From an uncultured Desulfobacter sp. (GTDB taxonomy: Bacteria > Desulfobacterota > Desulfobacteria > Desulfobacterales > Desulfobacteraceae): a stretch of 64,000 bases of DNA. Made by a program: the position numbers and the translations under genes. Positions within the stretch are counted from its first letter, which is position 1. Every line of letters starts with the position of its first letter. This document shows positions 32,592 through 42,169 of this stretch, piece after piece. The stretch spans positions 930,001-994,000 of the forward strand of contig NZ_OY762929.1 in assembly GCF_963666675.1 (NCBI RefSeq), written 5' to 3'. Under the pieces are notes generated by a model, which was not told the origin of the DNA, ran no database searches, and saw only the letters and a program-made list of their open reading frames with translations.

Positions 32592-33467
32592 ATGAATCAG
32601 AAAACAAAGAAACCTCTCCATCTGGAAATTATGCGACTGATCCGGCCTTACCAGTGGATAAAAAACCTGCTGCTGTTTTCACCGATATTTTTTGCCGGAA
32701 AAGTGGAGGGAACAACTTTGCTGACTGTCGGTGTAGGGGTGGTAATATTCTGTTTGTTTTCCAGTCTGGGATATCTGCTAAACGACTGGATGGATAGAGA
32801 AAAGGATGTCTATCATTTCAGTAAGAAAACACGGCCCTTTGCGGCACAGTCCGTCTCCGGAAGACAGGGTGTTTTCATTGCGCTCACCCTTTTTACTGTC
32901 ACCGGCGTCCTGATAGGCATTTATCCGCCTCCGCTTCAATTTATTGTTTATCTCGCACTTTATACGATTCTGACCTGCTGCTACAGCTTATACATTAAAA
33001 AGGTTATGATCCTTGAAATCTTTTTCGTGGCCCTGGGTTTTGTCTTTCGTGTCCTCGCCGGAGGTGCTGCCGGCGGTGTGAAAATTTCAAGCTGGCTGTT
33101 CCTGACGGTTTTTTTCATCGCCATGATGATCTCCATTGCAAAACGGGTGAATGAACTCAAGGAACTGGGGACGGAAACTGCCGTTCTTCATAGAAGCAGT
33201 CAGGCCGGATATTCAGATAACTACCTGAACAGCATGCTCTGGGCCTGCGGTAGTATCACACTTGTGGTCTACGCCCTTTATGCCGTTGAACATGAAACGT
33301 TGGTTGTGTATTCGGTTGTTCCCGCAACCTACGGCATTTTCAGGTTCATCTATCTGACAGATCTTGGCCGCGGGTCAGATCCAATACGAACGTTATTCAG
33401 CGATCGACAGTTGTTGTTGACCACATTAATTTTTATATGTTTTCTGACTATTGTCATCTATTATTAA
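32592..33467 (+). CDS. UbiA-family polyprenyl-phosphate phosphoribosyltransferase-like protein
   Basis: A 291-residue membrane prenyltransferase with about eight segments. The first Asp-rich motif is LLNDWMDREKDVYHFSKKTRP and the N-terminal RPYQWIKNLLLF is typical of the decaprenyl-phosphate phosphoribosyltransferase (DPPR synthase) subgroup. That enzyme attaches phosphoribose to a polyprenyl phosphate, giving a donor for ribo- or arabinofuranosyl residues. Substrate assignment is by subgroup resemblance. It is translationally coupled to the GT9 gene (TAATG). Confidence 0.82.
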   Translation: MNQKTKKPLHLEIMRLIRPYQWIKNLLLFSPIFFAGKVEGTTLLTVGVGVVIFCLFSSLGYLLNDWMDREKDVYHFSKKTRPFAAQSVSGRQGVFIALTLFTVTGVLIGIYPPPLQFIVYLALYTILTCCYSLYIKKVMILEIFFVALGFVFRVLAGGAAGGVKISSWLFLTVFFIAMMISIAKRVNELKELGTETAVLHRSSQAGYSDNYLNSMLWACGSITLVVYALYAVEHETLVVYSVVPATYGIFRFIYLTDLGRGSDPIRTLFSDRQLLLTTLIFICFLTIVIYY

Positions 33468-34546
33468 TGCATTCGTTGATCAGAACATTAAAAAAAATTG
33501 ATCGGATATTTGGTCCATGGCTGTTAAAATTTTTACCCCAAACAGCTAAATTTTGTCCTTCCAATAGAAAATTGGACAACATTTTAGTCATCAGACCCGG
33601 GGGCCTTGGGGATGCCCTCCTACTGCTGCCGGTTTTAAAAAAAATCGCTGTTACAAAAAATGTAAAAATAGATGTGCTGTGTGAACCGAGGAACAAGCCC
33701 GCATTTGAAAACGTAAATTTTATTGGCCAAATATATTCATATCAAAATATTGGCTCTTTGGCGAAAGCTCTTTTAAAGAAATATGATGCGGTTATTGATA
33801 CAGAGCAGTCTTATATTCTGTCGGCTGTAATTACCAGATGTGTCCGTGCACTCGTTAAGATAGGGTTTGACACAAACGATAGAGGTAAGATGTATACGTT
33901 GACAGTCCCCTATGATCAGGATCAGTACGAACCGGAGGTGTTTTATTCTCTTTTTTCTGTTATTTTCAACCTTGCGGCAGGCGTTAAGATAAATCCTCCA
34001 TATTTCAAGGATACCCTGCCAGTAAAAATACCAACAAAAAAATCTGAGTGCGTCTGCCTTTTTCCCGGAACAACCGTTTTGGAAAAAAAATGGCCGGAAG
34101 AAAACTGGGCACATATCGTCAATTGGCTGATTCAAAATAAATTCACACCTGTTTTACTGGGGGGACAGGCAGAAAAAAAACAATGCGAAAGCATCATCGC
34201 TTTAAGTGGCAGACCGCAGGCCATCAACCTATGCGGTAAACTATCAATCTCCCAGACAGCTATGTTGTTTAAACAAATAAGGTTACTGATCAGCACAGAC
34301 TCAGGCATTCTTCACCTGGCCATGCTGTGCAATGTCCCGACCATATCTTTGTTCGGTCCAAGCTCTTCCCAAAAATGGGCGCCAAAAGGTGACGATCATC
34401 AGGTTGTTCACAAGACTCTGCCGTGCAGCCCATGCAGTCGGTTCGGGACCATACCATCCTGTACCAAACAGAATGCCTGCATGGCGGAAATCAGGACAAA
34501 GGATGTAATCCGAAGAGTAGAATCAATTGTAGATAAGATAAAATAA
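33467..34546 (+). CDS. Family 9 glycosyltransferase (heptosyltransferase-like)
   Basis: A 359-residue GT-B enzyme of the ADP-heptose:LPS heptosyltransferase family. The N-terminal ILVIRPGGLGDALLLLPVL and the C-terminal STDSGILHLAMLCNVPTISLFGPSSSQKWAP are the family signatures. The last 60 residues carry a cysteine cluster (PCSPC...SC...C) seen in several GT9 proteins. The ATG at 33467 overlaps the previous stop. It probably adds a sugar to the LPS core; acceptor unknown. Confidence 0.88.
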   Translation: MHSLIRTLKKIDRIFGPWLLKFLPQTAKFCPSNRKLDNILVIRPGGLGDALLLLPVLKKIAVTKNVKIDVLCEPRNKPAFENVNFIGQIYSYQNIGSLAKALLKKYDAVIDTEQSYILSAVITRCVRALVKIGFDTNDRGKMYTLTVPYDQDQYEPEVFYSLFSVIFNLAAGVKINPPYFKDTLPVKIPTKKSECVCLFPGTTVLEKKWPEENWAHIVNWLIQNKFTPVLLGGQAEKKQCESIIALSGRPQAINLCGKLSISQTAMLFKQIRLLISTDSGILHLAMLCNVPTISLFGPSSSQKWAPKGDDHQVVHKTLPCSPCSRFGTIPSCTKQNACMAEIRTKDVIRRVESIVDKIK

Positions 34547-34564
34547 CGGAAAAAAATACCTGCT

Positions 34565-35449
34565 ATGCGTGAAGCTATTTTAAAAACTATTTTAAAAAAT
34601 TGCCCCAAAGGAGACCTGCACTCTTTTTCAAAAACGGATAAAAAAATCAGTTGCGTATTCATTTTTTATCAAAGATTTGATTTGATGGCGCAGATTCTTC
34701 ATAACCTTAACGCTCAGGATATGTCAAAAACCGATTTTGAAGTTGTCCTGGTAGAAGACCGGGGGGGATCCGAGAAAGGATGCGGCCTGGTCAGTCAGTT
34801 CCATGAGCTCGATATCCGTTATTTTGCCCCGGAAGGGGGCTGGGGAAAAATGGGTGCCATGAGAAATTACGGGTTATCACAAGCGAGGGGGGAAATCTGC
34901 CTGTTTCTTGACGATGACACCGTTATACCGGATCCTTGTTTTCTGAAGACTCTGGCAAAACTGTTCGATACCCATCCGGAGTGCGGCGGCATTATGTCAC
35001 ACGGCCGGGCATCCTACTCCCTTATCAATGGCCGGTATGATTTCCATGATCCTTATTTTTTCACCAACAGATGCATGGCATACCGGAAAACCTGCCTGGA
35101 GAAACTCAATGGGTTCGATTCCGGTTTCATCGGCCAGGAGGATGTGGAGCTTGCCATCCGTTTCATAGCCAGCGGCTACACAGCGCTTAAGGCAGAATGC
35201 CTAAATTATTACCATCCGCCGTTGGTTTGTGAAAATTCAAACAAAGCACGTGCAGTAGGGGCGTCTTTTGCGGCATCAAAATATTCCGGCATCGTGAAAT
35301 GCCTGCTGTTTTTTAATGGAACCCGGTGGCTACCCTTGTATATCTCACCGGCATTGAAGCACCGTTTTATGGCACGGTTTGCTTTTGGCTTCTTAAAAGG
35401 GTTTCTGGGGCAACTTTTCCATGGGCAGTCAAAACAGACATACCAGTAA
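34565..35449 (+). CDS. Family 2 glycosyltransferase
   Basis: A 294-residue GT-A glycosyltransferase. The nucleotide-sugar Asp is in VVLVEDRGG, the metal-binding acidic triad is LFLDDDTVIPD, and the acceptor-region motif FIGQEDVELAIRF is present. There are no obvious membrane helices, so it should act at the cytoplasmic face. It closes a three-gene plus-strand unit with the UbiA-like and GT9 genes. Donor and acceptor are unknown. Confidence 0.85.
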   Translation: MREAILKTILKNCPKGDLHSFSKTDKKISCVFIFYQRFDLMAQILHNLNAQDMSKTDFEVVLVEDRGGSEKGCGLVSQFHELDIRYFAPEGGWGKMGAMRNYGLSQARGEICLFLDDDTVIPDPCFLKTLAKLFDTHPECGGIMSHGRASYSLINGRYDFHDPYFFTNRCMAYRKTCLEKLNGFDSGFIGQEDVELAIRFIASGYTALKAECLNYYHPPLVCENSNKARAVGASFAASKYSGIVKCLLFFNGTRWLPLYISPALKHRFMARFAFGFLKGFLGQLFHGQSKQTYQ

Positions 35450-35543
35450 TTCACACATAAAATCTGCCTTAAAATTTATTTGAACTGCCCTTTTGTCAGG
35501 CGTGCGTGAACTCATTTAACCCGTTTGATACTATGCGTTTTCA

Positions 35544-36731
35544 TCACAACCGGCCATGGACATCATGTTCCGGCCGTTTGCTTTTAATTGCCATGTCAAA
35601 AATTTGCAATGCTGATTTTATAGTTTGATCCATATCTAAATAGGAATATGTTCCAAGGCGACCACCAAAAAGAACATTTTTTTCTTCCTCAGCTATTTCA
35701 ATGTATCTTGCCAACATTTTTTTATCTTCAACAGTATTTATCGGATAATAAGGGGCGTCCGCTTTTGAGACTCCTTTGGAAAATTCTCTATAAATTGTTG
35801 TACCTTTTAGAGGCTTCCGTTCAGGATGATAATGTTTGAATTCATGCACCCGGGTATAAGGTATTTCTTCATCAGCATAGTTCATTACGGCGGTTCCCTG
35901 AAAATCTTCCGTATCTGGAAGTGACAGTTTTTCAAATTTAACAGTCCGCCAGCCAAGCACACCATATTTAAAATTGAAAAATCGATCAATGGGACCGGAA
36001 TAAATAATCATTGCCTCCGGATTCAGGTCAGACCTGATATCAAAGAAATCGGTATTGGTTTGAACAGCTATGTTTTCGTTTTCAAGCATTTTTTTAAAAA
36101 GGGCTGTGTAGCCATTGATTGGAATGCCCTGGTATGGATCGTCAAAATACCCGTCATTGTAGTTGGTGCGGACCGGTATCCGGTTGAGAATGGCCTTCGG
36201 CAAATTTACTGGTGATGTGCCCCATTGTTTAACCGTATATCCTTTTATGAACGCCTCATAAAGCCGCCGTCCAACAAGGCTGATTGCTTTTTCTTCAAAA
36301 TTTTGGGGATTGCGGATATCTTCTTTGCCTGCTTCTTTTTTTAAAAACTTTTCTATTTCAGACGGCTTTAAACAGATATTATAAAATTTATTAATGGTTT
36401 CCAGATTGATCGGCATCGGATATACCCGGTCTTGAAAAGAGGTTAATACTTTGTGGCGGTAATGGTTGAACTCTGAAAAGCGCCTGATATAGTCCCAGAC
36501 TTCTTTGTTTTTCGTATGGAAAATATGCGAACCATATACATGGCACTCCACATCGGTTGCGGGGTCAATTTCTGAATAGCAGTTCCCGCCGATATGGGGC
36601 CTTTTGTCAATGACCAGAACCTTTTGGGCCATTAGGCGACTGATCAGCTCTGCCAACGTGGCTCCAAAAAAACCAGCCCCCACAACGATATAATCAAATT
36701 GTTTATAATCTTCTTTGGAAAGAGCGTTCAT
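35544..36731 (-). CDS. glf: UDP-galactopyranose mutase
   Basis: A 395-residue FAD enzyme converting UDP-galactopyranose to UDP-galactofuranose. The FAD-binding start is DYIVVGAGFFGATLAE, followed by the family motifs GGNCYSE, YGSHIFHT and KQWGTSP. The C-terminal GRLGTYSYLDMDQ matches the substrate/flavin site. The length is typical. It shares the glycan locus with a multidomain GT2 that may use the product. Confidence 0.96.
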   Translation of the reverse strand: MNALSKEDYKQFDYIVVGAGFFGATLAELISRLMAQKVLVIDKRPHIGGNCYSEIDPATDVECHVYGSHIFHTKNKEVWDYIRRFSEFNHYRHKVLTSFQDRVYPMPINLETINKFYNICLKPSEIEKFLKKEAGKEDIRNPQNFEEKAISLVGRRLYEAFIKGYTVKQWGTSPVNLPKAILNRIPVRTNYNDGYFDDPYQGIPINGYTALFKKMLENENIAVQTNTDFFDIRSDLNPEAMIIYSGPIDRFFNFKYGVLGWRTVKFEKLSLPDTEDFQGTAVMNYADEEIPYTRVHEFKHYHPERKPLKGTTIYREFSKGVSKADAPYYPINTVEDKKMLARYIEIAEEEKNVLFGGRLGTYSYLDMDQTIKSALQIFDMAIKSKRPEHDVHGRL

Positions 36732-36823
36732 TTTATTTGTTTAAACATCCATATATATATTTTTGACCTGTTGGTATCGTTCTACCATTGTGGCGTCGTG
36801 TCATCGGCATCAAGAGCCCGGTT

Positions 36824-38263
36824 TTATAGCAGGGTTCGTATTTTATGAGGCTGTTTTTCCCTCATTCCTGCGAACCAGACAACTGGCAACCAGGCGATGG
36901 CACCAAGTATCCCACAGATGGCAGCACAAGCGACTTTCCAAAGTGAACCCAAGGATCTCTCTGAGAGATAGAATTGTTTGTCTTGGGCATTGTATACATA
37001 ATGTTTGTTAACCATGAACACATAGGGATTGACTGATTTGGATTCACATGAGATCCCACAGTCAAACCTACTGATAAGAGTTTTGAATACATTTATTGTC
37101 TTTTTAAAGATCGGATCCTTCAGGTTATCAACAAAATGGAAGTCATCTGGGCGAACCGATTGGAAAAGTTCCCTGCGGCTGGAACTGACTGAAAATGTCA
37201 GCTTTGCAGTTGGCGAAAGATCTCTTAGGTACTGGAAAAGGTGTGTGATTTCGTTATAAGCACCGTCAGAAAAAACAATTGTATTGCCGAGACATTTCCT
37301 GACAACGTTAGTATCCACTGGCTTTAATATATTTTTATTGTCGCCCGTCACTCCAAAAGGCGCTTTCCCGTAACGGCCGGTAATAAAGTCTGATATCGAA
37401 GAGAACGCCAACCGAGATAAATCCTTTCTATCCATCAACCATTCAAGGGCCATCACGGCAAACGCATTGAAACATATCGCACCATACGCACGTGTTTTCT
37501 TTGCACCTTTAAGGTGCTTGCTGGCCGTTATCAGGCTATTACGAAAATCGTAATAAATGCCTTGTGGATTGAACCCGTTCTCTGCACCATGATAAACTTT
37601 TGAGGACAACACCGACACACACTTATATCCAATGTCTTTGATTCTCAAACAGAAATCAATATCATCCCAGTGCAGGAAGTAGCGGTCATCCATGCCATTC
37701 AGTTTTTTAGCAATTGATGAGCGAACAAGCGCAGAGCATGCAGCAACATAGTCAACCTGGACAATCTTCTTTTCACTAACCTCTGACCATTTTCTATAAC
37801 GAAGGTTGTGTTTCCAAGTTCCTGTTTCCCAGTCCACAAAAGCCCCGGCTTCAACAAGCAGGTCAGGATCATCCGGACTTAACATGCAGGACCCCGCAAC
37901 CCCAATAGTTGCATCCTCTTCTGCAGCAGTAACAAGTTCTTGCAAGGTTTCCTTCGTCACCTCTGCGTCATTGTCCAGCAGCCAAATGTAGTCTTGCTCT
38001 AATGAATTAATCGAGAAACGTATTCCTGTATTGAATCCACCGGTGCCACCTAAGTTTTCAGTATTCTCGATTAAAGTGAGGGGGAACGGAAGTTTTTTTA
38101 TTGCATCTGCTGAGCCATCGGTAGATGCATTATCAACTACAACTATTTGAAAATTGCTGTAATGAATCTCAACAAGTGAATTTATCAAATTCAATACATC
38201 ATTTTTTTTATTCCAGTTTACAATGACGGTTGTCACTAATGGAGATTGAGTGTCTTTATGCAT
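36824..38263 (-). CDS. Family 2 glycosyltransferase, candidate galactofuranosyltransferase
   Basis: A 479-residue GT2. The catalytic domain (about residues 8-260) has VTTVIVNWNKK, VVVDNASTDGS, LLDNDAEVT (DxD) and FLHWDDIDFCLR. This set is typical of rhamnosyl- and galactofuranosyl-transferases of the GlfT type. The C-terminal third contains a hydrophobic segment near the end (ACAAICGILGAIAWLPVVWF). The adjacent UDP-galactopyranose mutase suggests UDP-Galf as donor (inference). The ATG at 38263 is preferred over a TTG at 38275. Confidence 0.8.
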   Translation of the reverse strand: MHKDTQSPLVTTVIVNWNKKNDVLNLINSLVEIHYSNFQIVVVDNASTDGSADAIKKLPFPLTLIENTENLGGTGGFNTGIRFSINSLEQDYIWLLDNDAEVTKETLQELVTAAEEDATIGVAGSCMLSPDDPDLLVEAGAFVDWETGTWKHNLRYRKWSEVSEKKIVQVDYVAACSALVRSSIAKKLNGMDDRYFLHWDDIDFCLRIKDIGYKCVSVLSSKVYHGAENGFNPQGIYYDFRNSLITASKHLKGAKKTRAYGAICFNAFAVMALEWLMDRKDLSRLAFSSISDFITGRYGKAPFGVTGDNKNILKPVDTNVVRKCLGNTIVFSDGAYNEITHLFQYLRDLSPTAKLTFSVSSSRRELFQSVRPDDFHFVDNLKDPIFKKTINVFKTLISRFDCGISCESKSVNPYVFMVNKHYVYNAQDKQFYLSERSLGSLWKVACAAICGILGAIAWLPVVWFAGMREKQPHKIRTLL

Positions 38264-38392
38264 TGGTATCCACAAATTACAAATTATAGTAAGGAAGCTA
38301 CTGTTTTGACCATGGGCCTTATTTCATCGGTTATATGTCGTTTTCTTCTGTTTTATATGAAAAAGTTCGATAACTAATTGAGTTCTTTCATT

Positions 38393-38540
38393 CTTTGTTG
38401 TGGGTCGAAGCCTGGGTCATGATAGACCTGGCTCGGCCCATGGCCGTTATAAGAAAGTCTGGGTAAGTTACTCAGGTCTTTCCAAACTTTGTTGTGGGCT
38501 AAGCCTGGCAATTGATATGTCAGGTTGGCTCATGGCCGTT
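38393..38540. repeat. Two imperfect hairpin repeats between glycosyltransferase genes
   Basis: Two related copies, about 38393-38448 and 38487-38540, both begin CTTTGTTGTGGG, share AAGCCTGG, and end CATGGCCGTT. Each can fold on itself (for example GGGTC...GACC in copy 1, CCTGGCA...TGTCAGG in copy 2). The second copy reaches into the stop region of the following GT4 gene and encodes its last residues. The remainder of 38264-38529 shows no gene. Confidence 0.7.
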
Positions 38541-39762
38541 TATTCAAATAAACCTCCTGAAGAATCTCTTTAAATTCGTTTAACATAGTGTCTAAAGAGA
38601 ATTCCTTAACTTTTTCTTGCGAGTGTAAGGACATTTGCTTGCACAATTCTTGATCGTTTACCAAAATCTCAATGGCGTTAACTAATGAGTCCAAATCATT
38701 ATCAATTAAAAAACCGCACTTCTTGTGATCAATTATCATTTCAACAGCTTTTGATGACGTTGTTGAAATAACAGGTAACCCAAGAGCCATTCCTTCAAGA
38801 AGTACATTGGGAAACCCTTCCCAAAAAGAAGTCAGAACCAGCAAGTCGCATTGTTTGATATATGGATATGGATTTTTCTGCCAGCCCAGAAAAACAACTT
38901 TGTCTTTGACACCTAAATCTAAGGATAGTTTTTTTAGTCTATTAAAATCCTCTCCTTCACCAAGGAGAAATAAGTTAATCTCTTTTTTCATATTCAATTT
39001 GCTTATGGCCTGAACCAGGAGCCTTTGGTTTTTTACATATGTAAGTCTTCCCACAAGAACAATATTAAATGAATTGTTGTTTATACGTTTTTGATTTATT
39101 GGGGGGGGGAGGAGTGCCTTGCCTTTGACATACTCAATATCAATGCCATTATTAACCAATGCAACATTCTCTTTGGGAATGTTAAACTCTGATACGGCCT
39201 CTGCCGCCTCGTCCCCGGTCACTGCAATATATTTATCTGAGTATAAATAAATTTTTTTTAGTATAAATTCATAAAGAATAGAAAATCGCAGCGAACTTAT
39301 CTCATTTGCGATACGATTCCTCGCACCGGTAACCAGAGGCATGTTTAAACCGAATATTTTTTTTGCAAGCAAACCAATTAAATTGGAATTAATTAAAAAG
39401 CTCACAACTACATCGGGTTTTAACTCTTGTACTAATTTTTTATAGCGAACGATAGCGCTCATAAAATCGAATAAGAATTTGCTGGCGGATTTCCTTTCTT
39501 TTTTTTTTATAAATGTAAGCACCATTAACAACGTTGCCAAAATAGAAGCGAAAAATCTCAAAGCTTTATATTCTTTTTTGGATAATTCGACTGACCCTAA
39601 AAAAAAAGTTTTCACATTGTTCGATAAAGGATAGTTATGCATTTCGTCCAACATTTGGCATAAAATTATTTCATTGTTCAGTGATAAATGATTTGCCAAT
39701 CGGGTAAGAATTCGTTCCGCTCCGCCCTTGTTTATGGCATCTATGGTAAGTAATAATTTCAT
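38530..39762 (-). CDS. Family 4 glycosyltransferase
   Basis: A 410-residue GT-B enzyme. N-terminal INKGGAERILTRLANHL and C-terminal LVLTSFWEGFPNVLLEGMALGLPVI are the GT4 acceptor- and donor-binding signatures, with the family's ExxxxxxxE arrangement visible. The region is notably AT-rich compared with the core genes, suggesting acquired DNA. The last residues (NKRP) are written by a hairpin repeat. The specific sugar is unknown. Confidence 0.85.
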   Translation of the reverse strand: MKLLLTIDAINKGGAERILTRLANHLSLNNEIILCQMLDEMHNYPLSNNVKTFFLGSVELSKKEYKALRFFASILATLLMVLTFIKKKERKSASKFLFDFMSAIVRYKKLVQELKPDVVVSFLINSNLIGLLAKKIFGLNMPLVTGARNRIANEISSLRFSILYEFILKKIYLYSDKYIAVTGDEAAEAVSEFNIPKENVALVNNGIDIEYVKGKALLPPPINQKRINNNSFNIVLVGRLTYVKNQRLLVQAISKLNMKKEINLFLLGEGEDFNRLKKLSLDLGVKDKVVFLGWQKNPYPYIKQCDLLVLTSFWEGFPNVLLEGMALGLPVISTTSSKAVEMIIDHKKCGFLIDNDLDSLVNAIEILVNDQELCKQMSLHSQEKVKEFSLDTMLNEFKEILQEVYLNKRP

Positions 39763-40080
39763 TTAGTTTTTTTTAGCGGAACTAATACTTATTAGACGAT
39801 TCATAATACTAAGCAGGATCATAAAAACTTTTTTGGATATTGCATTAGGAAACTGCATAATTACTTTGATCAAGAAAATTTTCAATAAGACAAACAGCAT
39901 TTCAAATAAAAGCCTGACGTAATAAGAGAGCAGCGTTGGAATTTCCCAATTCCACGGTTTTTGTCGACTACTAAGTTTTGTATGATGCAAAATATCATAG
40001 GATTTGCAGAAAGAGAAATTGATGACACGATAGTATATTTCTAAAAATATCGAAGGTAACAAATAAGGCTTATCCTTCAT
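39763..40080 (-). CDS. Small hypothetical protein in glycan operon
   Basis: A 105-residue open frame between the HAD-type gene (overlapping it by 11 nt) and the GT4 gene (adjacent with no gap), all in the same direction. That tight packing supports it as a real gene. It contains one long hydrophobic stretch (LLFEMLFVLLKIFLIKVI, about residues 57-75), so it may be membrane-associated. I do not recognise a family. Confidence 0.45.
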   Translation of the reverse strand: MKDKPYLLPSIFLEIYYRVINFSFCKSYDILHHTKLSSRQKPWNWEIPTLLSYYVRLLFEMLFVLLKIFLIKVIMQFPNAISKKVFMILLSIMNRLISISSAKKN

Positions 40081-42118
40081 TTTTTACCTGCTTTCCTAAT
40101 CTATTCCATATGACTATCCTTTTAAGTGTAAGATATAAAATATTCAGAAAAGGGATTTTTGTTTTTGCAAGTGAGGCTTCCCGCCATGGTTTATCAAGAA
40201 AAACCGCCAATAGCTGTTTCGGTTTAAAAACATCGGTCTTTGAAAACTGCCCTATAAGTTCTCTAACCTCATCGCCACCAAAATCTTCAGCATTTGTTAA
40301 ACCGCTAATAGCATTTATATGACGTTGTCTTGGAAAACTGAGGTAATTGTCGTATCGTGAAATGACATAGGTTTTCAATTGTTCAGGTTCAATAGGATAT
40401 ACTTTTTGCAGTTTAATGTAATCGGAAAGAAACGTGTAGATACCTTTTTGAATTTTTATGATGTCAGTATTAATATCTTTTTCATTTTGTCTGTCTATGG
40501 AGCCTTTTTTAAATATTGCAACCGGATAATCATTCCCTTTGTTAATTCTATACCCTGTGGTTGTACCGTGAAGTGCCCGGCTTGAAAATTCAAGCGCTTC
40601 TCTAAAAAAGCTGATAGCAACTTGTTGGGGAACCGCCATTTTATAATCATAAAGTATTCCGAATTTTTTATCATCGGTCTTATTCTTATAAATTGATTGC
40701 GAGGATGCTAGGTAGTATCCTCTAAGTTCCGGATAATCGGGCGTACCTGAAAACATTGCTTCAATATTATCTTGAATTGTCCCAAGCCATCCTACGTCAA
40801 CTAAGGCCGTGTTGTTATTTCTATTGAAAAATGAGTGTTTTTCTAGATATTGCCGAAAAACGATTCTTAACTGTTCTGAGTTCTTCAGAACAATGGTTTG
40901 AAAATCATTGTCATTAAACAATTTTTTAATTTTTTGCCTGGCAGTGTCATTATCAATTGGGTCATCATATGAAAGATTATAGTTTTCCAATAGCTGAGTT
41001 ATCAGGTCATTTTCGCTTAATTTGAGCCTGGTTAAAACGTTTCTGGTGGTTATTTTGATGCCGCTAATTGCATATTTGTAGATCCTCTCATCTAATTTTC
41101 TGATGGAAGGCGCAAAAGTTGACTGCCTGCTAACACAAAGGTAAGTGGAATGTGGCAGTGTCCCTTGATAGAGTCCATTTGATAAAGTGTTATAAATTTT
41201 CTTTAACAGAAAGCCATCCCTGGCTAAAAAGTGAATTTGTGAAATATTTTTATGAAGAACCTGCTTGATAAAAAGATGCACAAATACGACGAGCAATGGA
41301 CCAACCACTTCTTTTCCCCAAGACACAAACTTATCTGTGTCTGGGCTATTTATTGTTAATTTGTTGAAAAAGGAACAGGCTCTCCACATTCCTTCTCGTC
41401 GTTCGTATCTGTTTAAAAGACGAAGCTTGGCCCGTCTTTTTAAATTCCATGGGTTTAATATCAGCAAACTCTGAATACCCAGATTTCGTGGTACATTATA
41501 GTCAGACAGCGCATTGTCCCCCAAGTGTAAAATTCGATCTGAATTCACATTTTCATGCTCCAGGATGTACTTGAATAAATTGCCAGTGCCTTTGTTTAAT
41601 TTCACATCGCAGGAACAATATATCTTGTCAAAATAGTCGAAGAGTCCGACCTCTTTAAGAAAGCATCGGATCATCCATAATGGATAATAGGTATCAGAGG
41701 TTATGATTAGTCGGTATTTCTCTTTCAGCTGTTCTAAGACAGATTTTATGCCTGGATTAATAAATAAAAGACTCAATTCAACGGAGAGTTCAATATCAAG
41801 CAATTGTTTTTCTGACAGATTAATGCCGGTTTTTTTTATCATTTCCAAATAGATATCTTCAATTGATATTTCAGAATCAAACCCCGAGTTTAAACTTTTC
41901 TGCCTAAGTTCCTTTTCAATTTTTTGCCGCAGTTCAAATATCTTTTTGCCTGACAAATGAATAAGTCCCATCTGGGAAATTTTTTCACATGTTATTTTGA
42001 TTGTTTCTTCCGGGGGATCTGTTTTTCTGATTACAAGGGTATCAAAAAAATCAAAAGAGATTATTTGTATGTTTTTTGGAATTTTTAAAGAAATGTTTTG
42101 AATTGAATCGAGTATCAT
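40070..42118 (-). CDS. Large HAD-superfamily protein of polysaccharide loci
   Basis: A 682-residue protein. The N-terminal third is a HAD hydrolase: the nucleophile motif SFDFFDTLV (Asp23 and Asp26), ITSDTYYP, a lysine in the KLNKGTG segment, and LGDNALSDYN. It resembles the COG5610 'predicted HAD hydrolase' group that appears in capsule and O-antigen clusters. The long C-terminal part (about 230-682), including HFLARDGFLLKKIY and ALVDVGWLGTIQ, is conserved in that group but without a known reaction. AT-rich. The phosphorylated substrate is unknown. Confidence 0.75.
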   Translation of the reverse strand: MILDSIQNISLKIPKNIQIISFDFFDTLVIRKTDPPEETIKITCEKISQMGLIHLSGKKIFELRQKIEKELRQKSLNSGFDSEISIEDIYLEMIKKTGINLSEKQLLDIELSVELSLLFINPGIKSVLEQLKEKYRLIITSDTYYPLWMIRCFLKEVGLFDYFDKIYCSCDVKLNKGTGNLFKYILEHENVNSDRILHLGDNALSDYNVPRNLGIQSLLILNPWNLKRRAKLRLLNRYERREGMWRACSFFNKLTINSPDTDKFVSWGKEVVGPLLVVFVHLFIKQVLHKNISQIHFLARDGFLLKKIYNTLSNGLYQGTLPHSTYLCVSRQSTFAPSIRKLDERIYKYAISGIKITTRNVLTRLKLSENDLITQLLENYNLSYDDPIDNDTARQKIKKLFNDNDFQTIVLKNSEQLRIVFRQYLEKHSFFNRNNNTALVDVGWLGTIQDNIEAMFSGTPDYPELRGYYLASSQSIYKNKTDDKKFGILYDYKMAVPQQVAISFFREALEFSSRALHGTTTGYRINKGNDYPVAIFKKGSIDRQNEKDINTDIIKIQKGIYTFLSDYIKLQKVYPIEPEQLKTYVISRYDNYLSFPRQRHINAISGLTNAEDFGGDEVRELIGQFSKTDVFKPKQLLAVFLDKPWREASLAKTKIPFLNILYLTLKRIVIWNRLGKQVKNEG

Positions 42119-42169
42119 TTTAGGTCCCGTATTATTCTGAGATCAGCAATTCAAATCATTTTAAATGAA

